Shown here: positions 50,963 to 61,457 of the stretch, in pieces
Layout: each line of letters opens with the position of its first letter
How positions within the stretch are numbered: the first letter of the stretch is position 1
NCBI GenBank assembly: GCA_963514095.1
Contig: OY741266.1
Span: 10,013,797 to 10,077,796, forward strand
Direction of reading: 5' to 3'
Source: Eutrigla gurnardus
Taxonomy: Eukaryota; Chordata; Actinopteri; Perciformes; Triglidae
Length of the DNA stretch: 64,000 bases
The notes under the pieces: model-generated
Databases searched by the model: none
The model's input: the letters and a program-made list of their open reading frames with translations, nothing else
What the model was told of the DNA's origin: nothing
Translations under genes and position numbers: made by a program

Positions 50963-52782
50963 TCTCCACCTAACACAGACACATCACATTGAAGGACACA
51001 CTATAAAACACTGAACCACACAACACTAGAAGAGGTAAAATATGAGAAAGGGAAATTAAGTATGAACTGTTTTCTACAAATTAGATCAGTGAAAACATTT
51101 ATGTATTGGAATAAATAAACATGTGTTTGCTATAAATACACCTGCATTTACCCACTAAAAAACATTTAATATTAAATTTTATAAAACATTAATTCTAAAA
51201 AAAAATTCTAGATAAACTATATATAATGCACACAACTCTAACATCATTTAAGAGAAATCACATATGAAATTATTCAAATTAAACATAAATGTTTGTCTAA
51301 AAAACGTACGTCCGCACTCAAATGTTGTCTAATAACAGTCGCTATCACAAAACATATGTGCACATAACAAGAATAACACAGTAGTTACCATTTTGCTCTC
51401 TCATCATAAATTCACCCGCCGATTGCAAAGAAACTTAAAACAACAACTGGATTGTTGAACCAAAAGGTGCTGAAGTAATTCTGCGTATATCAGAAAACAA
51501 AAGACTGAGTGAAAAAAAGAAGGGGAAAAAAGGCAAAAAGAGAAGCTGAGAAACTGCCCAATAAAAGCAGCAGGGGGTAAAAAAGCTGAGAAAGAGGAGA
51601 CAGGCCAAGGGGACGCAGTGTAATACCAGCACAGGAACACAGGAGGTACTGTAGCAGGAGAGGTGCCGTTCAAGAGCACAACAGAAGGAGAGTGGAGAGA
51701 AGTTCAGCAATCTCTCCGTCTAAAAAGGACACCGAAAAAGAGCTGGACGAGCACGAAACAAAACAAAACAGATATTGCTGCAAAAAGGATCAAATCGTCA
51801 AAAACTGCAAAAATATGAAGGAAAAATATATCTTCACAAATAACCCCCCTCCCCCCCCCCCAAAAAAAAAAGAAAAGAAAAGCTTGGCAAAGCAGCGCGT
51901 GCTATTGGTTCAATTCTGTGGGATCTGCATAAGACTCACAGAGAGGGAGAGAGAGAGCTGGACAAGGGGGGTGCGGACGGAGGAGAAGGAGGAGAAGGAA
52001 AAAAAACAAAACAAAACAAGAGGACCGAATCAATGTTGGAAGAGTGTGCACGACCGCTGGCAAACCCGAGTGCAGCTTCTTTTTTCCCCCTCTTTCTCTC
52101 CAACTCTGTCTCTCTCTTCCTCTCCACTTTCCTTCTCTAACCATTGACTGAGTCTGTGCCAACATGCAGAGGGCCCACCTATTTGGCACCGAATCTCAAA
52201 CAGCCCAGCCAATACGCACGCTCCCAGCGCTGAAAGGGAGGGAAGAGAGAGATGGCAGAGGGAGAAGCAAAGCGGTTGGGGTGGGGGGGTGGGGGGTGGA
52301 TGGTTGGTTGGTTGGTGGCTGGTAGTGGAGAGAGAGAGAGAGAGAGAAAAAGAGAGGGAGGGGGAGACGGGGACTGTGTGTGGTGCAGGCAGAAGGCACG
52401 TCATTAGCCAAATAGACAAGTTCCAATCTAGTGCAAAGGCAAAGTCCAGAGGATATTAATTTTACATGCATCCAATCCAGACAGCACCCGCCTTCTAACC
52501 CCCCACTCCACTCCCCTCCATTGCCTTCGTCACCAGCGTGGTCACAGCCATCCCAACAAACCAGCCTGCTCGCTCGCTGTCCAACTGCACCGTCCCCACC
52601 CCCCCACCCCCTCCCACCTCACCCCCCTCCAGAAACACCCCTCTCTCTCTCTCTGCTCGCGTTACACCACCTTGGCATGGGATGGCATGAGAAAACACAG
52701 GCCCAAAATCCCACTAGACCCTGAGACCAGCAGCTGCTCCTGGATTTACCACACAAACAAAGAGAGGAGGGAGAAGAAAATG

Positions 52783-52804
52783 CCCCCCCCCCCCCCCCCC
52801 CCCC
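52783..52804. repeat. Poly-C run (22 nt)
   Basis: Uninterrupted C22 on the plus strand, followed by AACAAAAAAT. Confidence 0.95.
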
Positions 52805-53819
52805 AACAAAAAATACCATCCAAAAACATGCTCTCCTGTTTCAAAATGCACTCTCACATCCAAACTGGCCCCTTCTCTCCCTCTCCCACTTTTTTGTTAC
52901 TCCCCTTTAAAAGCCCCAACAGCACAGACACAGAAACACATTAAAAGTTTCTGTTACCAAATTAGAGAGCAATCCCATTTGTGGGTTAGAGACGGGATCC
53001 AGTGGACAATGACGGCTGAAAATGCTGCGGTGGACAGCTTCATGTAAGAAGCCTATACATGTTAAGCTGTTTAACAAGGCGAGGCAAGCGGATATTAAAA
53101 CCGTCTAAAACAGGCAATGGCGCTTCCCTGTAATTCACAAAGCTTAGTCTAATGCTTTCAAATTCAGATACGCTGGTCTTTGTAATAGCGAAAGGAATTA
53201 GTTTCCTGCTGCAGCCGGTAAATTAGCCATATTTTCGTCGTGTTGCATTATGAAGTGCACAATGACACATGATTGGGATTGAACAGCGGAAAGCGAGGGC
53301 GCGCAGGGCTGTATAGCTGCCCTGGCAAGCGCATTGTCTCATCCTCATTGGCTGACCCACATGACCTCAGAGGGACAAGCTGTGCCCAGTGCAGCATGGG
53401 AGAAATATTTGAGAGACAAAGGATCTTGCCAAGGATCAATTCAAAATGATCTGATACATGAACGAAACACGGACCCCTCTTCTCGGTACAGGTTTTAAGT
53501 CATACTTCCAAAATCCCCCAAAAAAGGAACATATTTTTCTCATGTATGCCGTCCAAATAAGTTCATAGAGCTCATAGGAATTAGAGACCTTGTCAAAAAT
53601 GGAATCTCGGCAATGGGCGGCCACAAAAAGCTAACTTGTCATGTGGCAAAGTTGAGGGCCCGGCCATTTGATTGTGGGTTGAAGACCCCTGCTGTGCAAC
53701 GGGACAGGCTGTCTGTGTGAACAACCTACAAAGGCCAGAGTCCTCTGGTTGGCTCCCAGGACCATCAGATTTAGCCTGGCCTGCTCCCTCTGTCAGTGTC
53801 TGACAGAGGAGCTGCAGCC

Positions 53820-53960
53820 TGGATGACTGGCTGCTCCACTGACTGGCTGGCAAGCCGGCCGTTCGGTTGGCTGAGAGGCTACATGACTGGCTGGGTGAAT
53901 GACTGGTTGGCTAACCGGGTGGGTAGCTAGCCGGTTAGCTGGCTGCCTGACTGGCTCGTC
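53820..53960. repeat. Irregular ACTGGCTGG minisatellite
   Basis: Units of the form GACTGGCTGG / TAACCGGG / TTGGCTGAG recur about a dozen times with heavy divergence. The minus-strand frame through it gives HPASQP-like repeats, an effect of the unit and not evidence of a gene. Confidence 0.7.
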
Positions 53961-55319
53961 ACTGCTACTGCCGGGCAGGGGGGGCGGGTGGGTTGCAGAC
54001 CCCATCTGGACCAGGCCGAGCCGGGCCGGGTGCAGATTGTTCATGCTAGCATACGCCTGCCTCACACAGCCACACTGAACACGGGGAAATGGGAATGAGA
54101 GAAGATGGAAAGAAAAAAATATGGCTGTGTGCTTTTCAAAACTAAGGACGAAGGTGGGTTTGTCGCTTACTTGAAGACTGACGGGATCTAGACTTTTTGA
54201 AATGGAGACCGCGGACAAAGAAAAGGAGTGATATGTGCCAAATATTTCAGCCACTTCCTGTACTATCATCATGTAGTTTCTGACAGTAATCATGGTTATT
54301 ATCATTTTGGCTACCAGGGAAATCCAAACCTCTCCTTTGTCCATTCAAACTTGCATCACTTTTGTAGTTCCAGTACTGGAACATTTTTTTTCAGTAACAT
54401 AACTCTTCTTAATTCTTTATATAACAAAAAAAGAGGATGAAAAACTGACAAACCTATTATGAGACTACAAATTAATCCATGTTATTAAGCAAATACTACT
54501 CGCATGAAATGTGTAATCCTTCAAAAAAAAAAGAGGGAAAAAATCCCTTTTTAAAATCACTTAGCTAAATCCACTGCCAGGCCTATTATGATCATAAACT
54601 GGACCAAATACAAAATTTTACACAACAGCATAACACACGCATTGAGGTCTGCGCACAATTTGCAGTAAAGGCAAGAACTTTTATGATTTTGGCCAAGAAA
54701 TGAGTCTGTGTGGCACCCTACTATTTAATGTGTCCATTTTTTGTGTGTGTGGACATTTTGAAACCCACATTTCCTTCAGCTCATTAGAGAGGGTTTCTCC
54801 CGTACGCCCAGAGTTCTTCAGGGCGGAACGAAGGGTGGCATTTTTTGCGGGCCTTGGCCACTGGACTCTAGGTATCTGCTCTCTGCAATAATTTGCGCGA
54901 GAGCTCATCTTATCTCTGCATGCCACGCTCCGTCTTTCTGAAAACGACGACCTTTGTTCGCCCAGGCTGGGCAAGACAACCTCCCCTCCTACCCTGACGG
55001 GGTTCAACCCGGTGAGCAGGAGAGCGAATGAAAAACCACCTCAGGTTTTATTAACAGAGCTCTGCCAAAAATATGCAAGACAAAAGGAATAACACTTAAA
55101 TGGAAATTGTTGTATTAAAAAAAAGTGTTTGGTGCTAATTCTCCCACTAAGGTCACACCGTTTGTCATGAATACAAGGCTGATATAGGATTATTGCAGCT
55201 AGAAACATAGCTGTGGTTATGAAATTAGGCATAAAAACGAATAAATTAAATGTCACAAAATCCAGCTATTTGACTCGTATTTAAGTGCCAATAAATAGGG
55301 TTGAGGTTTTGTCTAAATG

Positions 55320-55770
55320 GGTTTTCTGTGGGGGAAGACACGACGACCCCTCCGTCTGCTGGCGTACAGCGGCCTTCTCTCGGCGTCTCCACACTTGTTA
55401 AACAATATAAAATGAAAACTCTCGCCTTGGAAATAAGGAAACCCACCTCTGTCACCGTGCCCAACCGGGAAATGTAAATATCCCGGACACCGTAGGGACG
55501 TGAGTGTTGGCTGGTAACGGCTGTCCACCTCTGCCCGTTAACCCGAACGGACCCGTCCGCCGGTTGCCACGTCACTCTCCGTGTTTCACGTTCGTTAAAA
55601 TCGACGTCCCGTCCTCGAGCGTAAAACCGCTCTAAACACCGGATATGATCAAAGCTAACGCCCCCCCACACGGAGAGAAGAATGAACTTGTCCGCTCGGT
55701 CTCGCGCAGCCTACGTTGAACAAAAAGGGTCAAAATACTTAAGTAAACGTCGAAATGGGATTTAAAAAAG
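55320..55770 (-). promoter_or_regulatory. CpG island; candidate alternative promoter or first exon
   Basis: I count about 40 CpG in roughly 450 bp, with GC near 50%, so CpG is at or above random expectation while the flanks are AT-rich and CpG-poor. Clusters include GCCCGTTAACCCGAACGG (about 55532), TTCGTTAAAATCGACG (about 55591) and GGTCTCGCGCAGCCTACG (about 55699). A 141-codon minus-strand frame (55246-55671, starting MWGGVSFDHIRCLERF) crosses it but matches nothing I know. The island lies about 4.7 kb upstream of exon 2 in the nfix direction, which suits an alternative start. Strand and function are inferred. Confidence 0.5.
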
Positions 55771-56109
55771 TAGCTTGTCGTGTCGCAGCAGAGCTAATGA
55801 ATACATCAAAAAAGTGTGACCTCGAAGGAGAGTAAACAAATATGTCACATTCGCACAGAAGCGTTATGCAGCTTCACCTCATACGTGCGTGCACATGGAT
55901 AAATGCAGCCTATTAACGTTTTTACATTTTTAGTTAGACTATTAACACCTTTGTGTGCAAATAAAAAAAAGACTATTCGTTCCTGTCTGTGGGCTATATT
56001 TGCATACAAATAATTTAACAAGCGTAACTCCGGCCTTTCCCCCCTACACTATTATCAACAGCGCTAATAAGCAATTACCGAGATGGATGTTATGGTATTA
56101 ATTCTAAGA

Positions 56110-56123
56110 ATGCAAATTAATCC
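56110..56123 (+). promoter_or_regulatory. Adjacent POU octamer and TAATCC homeodomain sites
   Basis: ATGCAAAT (56110-56117) is a perfect octamer and is followed directly by TAATCC, a K50 homeodomain (OTX/PITX-type) core. The surrounding 56040-56150 is unique and also holds GCAATTACC. This is a motif match only. Confidence 0.35.
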
Positions 56124-57051
56124 TAACGGGCTGACATCTGCATAGGACACGTAGAACAAAACAAACAAAAGAAGAGCAGGTCATACATGTATTTGATGCC
56201 ACATCCTGAGGACGCTTTGGTTGTCAGTCAACAGGCATTAAATGTGTTCTCACTGGGCTGCAGACAGGAGGTTTCAGGTATTTAGCATTATTTTAACAAT
56301 ACAGCACATGATTTACTTTCCTCTTTTTATTGTTAAAGTGTGATTCCAACAGAAGCTAAACAAATTATGGAACAGAACATAAAAACAGGGAGTGTTGAGT
56401 ATATTAAATTAAGTCCAGCCTCATCCAACAGACTTACAACAGGTCTCCTTTATATTCATAATAAACAAATGCACCCAATTTATTTATTTCAGATTTATAT
56501 TATAGCATAATATATTATTGTATTTTTTTTACCACCAACATGACCTAAATAATCTGAATTCCCTATAAAAAAAAGTGGTTTTAACTAGTTGTTTTAAAAT
56601 GTCAATTTCTTACAAATAGAAATTAGGACACATTTTAACAGTGAATTGATGAATGAAATGTGTTTTAAACATATTCTAATCATAATTATTTTTATATGGC
56701 TGTTTCCTTGTAAATACACACAAACATATATTTACCAAATAATTATTATTTGTAGTAATAATAATAATCATAATAATAACAGTAATCATGATAATAATGA
56801 TACATTTGTTTGACCATATATTTGCTGAGCAAATAGGAAACACTGAGACAATGTAGCCTTGGTGCTTTTTTAGCCTTTCATTTTTAAAGCATTTCGTCAA
56901 AAAAGCTAATTAAAAAAGAAAAGCTAAACTTAATTTTAATTTACAAAAATGCTACGGGGAAGTAACTGAAGACCAGATTGAAATTAAATTTGTTTCACAC
57001 AAAAGTCTTTTGTTAACTCTATTCAGGATGATCCTGTAAGAAGAGGCTAGG

Positions 57052-57054
<3 letters not shown>

Positions 57055-57114
<60 letters not shown>
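57055..57114. repeat. (CA)n microsatellite
   Basis: About 30 CA units. A complementary (GT)n array starts 150 bp to the right. Confidence 0.97.
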
Positions 57115-57119
<5 letters not shown>

Positions 57120-57264
57120 CTGATGAGGGTTACTGCATGTCAGGACGTGTCATGACTGGAATTTAAGTTTGACATCTGCTGTGTGAAATCACATATTGAC
57201 AAGTACTGTGGTGATGTAAAGGAAAGACTGTGAGATATCTGATCTATTTTCCCTTTGTATGTAT

Positions 57265-57282
57265 GTGTGTGTGTGTGTGTGT

Positions 57283-57326
<44 letters not shown>
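57265..57326. repeat. (GT)n microsatellite
   Basis: About 30 GT units with one GA interruption. It is the inverted partner of the CA array at 57055-57114. Confidence 0.97.
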
Positions 57327-57327
<1 letters not shown>

Positions 57328-59032
57328 CTGACCTCTCAAGATTGTCCTGAATAAATTGCATTAAAGTTTTGTGAACAGTTTATGCTTTGTGAATAAATCG
57401 GAAATAATTTCTCATTATTCTTAACTTAACATTAAGAAAATCCATCAGTCCTGTTTTTTCTGTCCATCTGTTAAAAAGGAAGTAGAAGAGAAAAGCAAAG
57501 TCACAGCAAAGCGTTTTATTACAAGCGTGCAGGAAAATGAAGGTGTGCAGGCCTGACTAGTGGTGAGTAACACCGCGCCATTAAAAGGCAATGGGTTAGT
57601 AACCTCACAATCCTCAGGGATATAAAATAATTGCGTACAAGTTGACACAAACTACCACTTCGTTGGAAACTCTCATGAGACAGGAAAAATAACTGTCTGC
57701 TTTTCTTCCTCTTTCATTCACTTATTCACTTGTTCAAGCCCACACACATGCATTTACACAAAGACCCACATTATTCTTCTTTAAAATTTCCTCCTTAACT
57801 TCTCATCACTGCCAATCCTTCTATTTCCATCCAGCTCCCAACCTTTTTTCATCCATTCATTTACTCCCTGGAAGAAAAAAAAACAACCAAAAAAGTCCCC
57901 TCTTTCTGCTCTCTTTTCTCCCATCGGCACAGATTGATGTGTAAAGTGTGTCTGCGCATCGTTTGTAATTACGCCTGTTTACACACTGAAGCATTACTAT
58001 GTGTGAAAGTCTGGAAGCCATTTGTGGCATGAGGCAGAGAGGGAAAGACAGAGCGAGCAAGCGAGCAAGCTTTAAACAGCTCCAGAGACACAAGGACTGA
58101 TAGCAAGCTGGGGCTTCTGACATGACTGCAGACGGGGGTAATATTATACTCAAATATGCTTTCACGTTTGTGCGATGGATTTGTCTGGGCCGAATGTTTC
58201 AGCCTCAAATGTAAGCACATCAAAGATAAGATCAAGGGCTCCTTATGATACTTTTAAGTATCCAAAATGTTTTCAGCCGGGATTTTCTTGAGGTTTGCGT
58301 GGTTTTTCTATGACGCTGGCCCATCTGCATAAACTTCACCTTATACAGTTAACGACAAACATAACGTTAACCCCACAAGTGAGTTATATTCCCGTTTAGT
58401 TTATGGAAATAACCAAAGACCTGAATTCAATTTAGATGGCTTAAAAAAAATACATTTTGTGATGATGAAATGGTGAAATATACTTGCGGGTTTTGGGCTT
58501 TGAATTCAAAACCTATACACTTCATACGCCAAAATCTATTACAGGGGCAGAACAGTTTACATTTACTGCTTCCAATGCTAAACTGAATGTTAATCTTGAT
58601 TACAGTGCCGTCAATTAGAAAGAATGTTTCTCTTAGGGGATGATTTTATCATTCAGTTATAAATAAAACTGGGCAGAATTATGGATTTCAAACTAAATTA
58701 GGAGATTCTGGTGCTGTATGCTGCAAACAATGATTTAATAAAGCCACTTCTACACGGGGCTGCAGCTGGATGGGGCAGGATAATGTTACATAGATGCATA
58801 AGTGAATGCATACTACTGTGTATGTGGCGTATGAGTGTTTACATTGCCGAGGGTTCTGTAGCGTCACCATGGCAAATACACGCACACACAAACGGACACA
58901 CACACACACACACATAACTGTTGGTGTGGCATTTTCCGACAGGACGTTGCAGTAAAACTGAGAGTGCAGCGTTTCCCCTCGACAAGGGCGGCCATTCCTG
59001 ATAAGGTCAAGTAGGCAGAGTGATACTCAGAG

Positions 59033-59080
59033 TGTGTGTGTGTGTGTGTGTGTGCGTGTGTGTGTGCGTGCGCGCGTGTG
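59033..59080. repeat. (GT)n microsatellite with GCGC
   Basis: GT units with GC interruptions (GTGCGTGCGCGCGTGTG), alternating purine-pyrimidine for most of the length. Confidence 0.9.
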
Positions 59081-59826
59081 TTCAGGTTGATAGCAGAGTA
59101 TTGCAAAGTTCTGCTTCTGTTATACTGGGAAGGCAGAGCGTCCCGTGCTCGCTGTCTCGCTCCCGACCACGCTGCACACACACACCTTCCAGCGCTGCAG
59201 TCGGCCCATGCCAGCGGCCACACACTGGCCGCCGTGCCGCTGCCTACGGCTGCAGAGAGGGCTTTGAACCCTGCGGTTAGCAAATACAGCAGGAATCAGG
59301 CAGATAATGAAACCCGATATCCCCTCCCTTCCATGCCCTGCTCCAACAGCGGCCAAGGCCTGCTTCTCCTCACACAAGAGATGCACTATTGAGAGACTTT
59401 CTCTCGCACTACCCCCCCACCCCACCCCCTTGCGCGCATCGTCCCCCCCATTCTTTTATTCCTCCCTGGTCCTCGTTCTGCCAGTCGGCAAGGCGAGATG
59501 CCAACCTCTCCCCAAAGCTGGGCAGAGTGCCCTCACCCTTTATGCAAATGCTTCACCACTTGTCCAACTCACACATTCATTCTGCCCCCCCCCCCCGCCC
59601 CACACACACATCACCACCATCACCTACTCCTCCATTCCTTCTTTTATTTCTTTCCCCTCTTACTCTGCAACCCTTCTTTCTCTCCCCAACACTTTCTCCA
59701 CCCTTTCCTGTGCTCCATATTGTTGTTGCATTTTAACCATCCCTCCACCAACTGCCTTTGCTCTCTCTATCCTGACATCTCTCACTCCGCTGTCCTTTCA
59801 CAGTGGAACTCCCCCTTTTATCACTG

Positions 59827-59827
<1 letters not shown>

Positions 59828-59880
<53 letters not shown>
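59828..59880. repeat. (CT)n microsatellite
   Basis: About 26 CT units. A shorter CT array lies at about 59979-59994. Confidence 0.95.
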
Positions 59881-59886
<6 letters not shown>

Positions 59887-60929
59887 ACACAGCTCGACTC
59901 ACCCAAACTCAAACTTGTGCACTCGTTCCTCGGCCACTGCCAGACAGGCAAGTGCAGAAACTCCCCTCGCCCTCGCCCTCTCTCTCTCTCTCTCAGCCAC
60001 TCATGCCTGCTACTTCCCTTAAAGGCAACGTTTATCTTCTTTAAATTAAACGTTTTAGTTATGCGCTGCAGTTTGAATAACCGTTAGTTCATCCATCAGA
60101 AATTCGTATTAAAAGTATCATTTGAAAGAAGCCAGTTTATCCAAATGACTGAATTCCTATTTTCTTCCTTCATTGATTGCTTCCTTGATTGTTGAGCAGA
60201 GAGTTGGTGAAGCACAAAAACACAAGACATAAGAGTAATATTAAAAAAGACATTCTGGAGCTGCAGTGGCTTAAACATGTGTTTTACATGCTGTAACAGC
60301 ATTTTGAAAAGTACGGCAGGATGTCTATTGTTCCAAATGTACTTCGCTGCACTAATCTAATTCATGAGCGGTAGGTGAAACGCTTCTGATTGCAATCTTG
60401 CTGATTGAAGAATTATTAACCATGAGATGAGATTCTATGACGCTTGGCTTCATGAAACCCTTTTAAAAACCTACAGCTGCAACTCATAACTCTGCGGTTG
60501 TCAAGCTGCAATCGTGGCTGGTTTCTGAGTCCCTAAAAAAAGAATGTGCCATTTGTGGCGACACAATAGAAATATTGACGGGGTTTAATGTACCAAATTA
60601 CTCAAGTCATTTAATCTCCACATGAAAAAAAAAATAAAAATCTGTGTGTCAAGTTTTAATCTGTGACTTTCTAAAACTCCCGAACAAATAAAAGTGAATG
60701 CTCGATAAGAAAAAAGAAGAGATGATCATAGCCTGCTCCACCACGATTTTCAAATTAGAGCACTGCAAATGTTTGTGGCATGCTACTGTTGTAGATGGGC
60801 AACCAACCCTTTTACATTAGCATCCTATTTCCTCATGAGTGAGCGCCCTATCAGGAACACTGAAGCTTGCAGATTTAATTCTGCTGCTTATCATGTGAGC
60901 TGGAGTTTGGCCTGTGCTGAGTTGGCGCT

Positions 60930-61260
60930 GCGAGGGTTAAACGGTGCCCGCTCCCTGTGGCATGATATGAGCTGGGCCTTTGCCTGTGCACTCTGCCTTG
61001 TCGGCGGCGGGTCGGTAGTGTTAGGGGTTAAGAGTGGGTGGCTGCTCCAAGTGGCTTCCTATGTGACTCTGATCCCATTAGGGTTAAAAGGTGTCCGTTC
61101 CAAATGGCTTCCTGAGAGCCGGGTCTTAATCTCTGCTATGCTCGACAGACTTCGGAGGTTAAAGCGAGACGGGCTCTTGATATGGCAGTGAGCGACGCCT
61201 GACTCGGAGCTGAGCCGGCGGTGTGAGGGTTAAAGGTCGTTCTGCCCCTTTTGAGTGGCA
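60930..61260 (+). repeat. Diverged tandem array with GGTTAAA units
   Basis: Five related blocks begin with GGTTAA at about 60934, 61025, 61081, 61157 and 61228 (GAGGGTTAAACGG, GGGGTTAAGAG, AGGGTTAAAAGG, GGAGGTTAAAGCG, GAGGGTTAAAGG). Most continue with a CGTTC/CCGCTCC-like element and then GTGGC or ATGGC. Spacings are about 57-91 bp. The region is GC-rich and has a 140-codon plus-strand open frame (60769-61191) that matches no protein I know. Confidence 0.6.
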
Positions 61261-61370
61261 TTCCCTGTAGGGCAAGCACCATGCCAGGCCGGATAGAAAC
61301 AGAGGGCACACACAAACACATGCGAGGCGAGAAACAAAGAGCCCTCACAACCACACGTAAACACACACTG

Positions 61371-61379
61371 ACACGTGCG

Positions 61380-61455
<76 letters not shown>
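61371..61455. repeat. (GC)n(CA)n array
   Basis: ACACGTGCGCGCGCGCGC followed by about 33 CA units. All 85 bases alternate purine and pyrimidine, with a GC core, a strong Z-DNA sequence type. Confidence 0.97.

Positions 61456-61457
<2 letters not shown>

Larger units (their letters stand above)
50960..55319. other. nfix intron 1 or 5' flank, proximal part
   Basis: No exon was recognised. Holds AT-rich DNA (51000-51400), an A/G-rich stretch (51480-52020) with C10-A11 at about 51850, a GA tract (52328-52350), a CCCC/CACC-rich stretch (52480-52640), a C22 run (52783-52804), a unique possibly conserved stretch (52960-53420), an irregular CTGG minisatellite (53820-53960) and a CpG-richer patch (54790-55035). 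Confidence 0.6.
55771..60900. other. nfix intron 1 or 5' flank, middle part
   Basis: Mostly unique DNA. It contains an octamer plus TAATCC site (56110-56123), an AT-rich stretch (56430-56960) with a run of ATAATA units (56745-56805), CA/GT arrays (57055, 57265, 58895, 59033), a CpG-richer patch (59130-59290), a C-rich and pyrimidine-rich stretch (59395-59825) and (CT)n (59828-59880). No exon was recognised. Confidence 0.6.

Noticed and set aside
50055..50969. A 304-codon minus-strand frame as one uninterrupted gene
   Set aside because: Its right part is Leu-Ser from a (CT)n array and Ser/Pro from the pyrimidine tract, and its left end runs past a good GT donor. Only 50108-50639 matches NFI.
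53793..54344. A 183-codon minus-strand frame with HPASQP-like repeats
   Set aside because: The repeat comes from the irregular CTGG minisatellite, and the rest has no recognisable domain.
55246..55671. A 141-codon frame in the CpG island as a new gene
   Set aside because: No family recognised, and CpG-rich DNA favours open frames. Kept only as part of the island observation.
59307..60044. A 245-codon plus-strand frame, Pro/Ser/Leu-rich
   Set aside because: Pyrimidine-rich DNA lacks stops. The sequence is low complexity, includes a (CT)n array and matches no family I know.
60769..61191. A 140-codon plus-strand frame as a protein gene
   Set aside because: It runs over the diverged GGTTAAA array, has no recognisable domain and no clear splice or promoter context.
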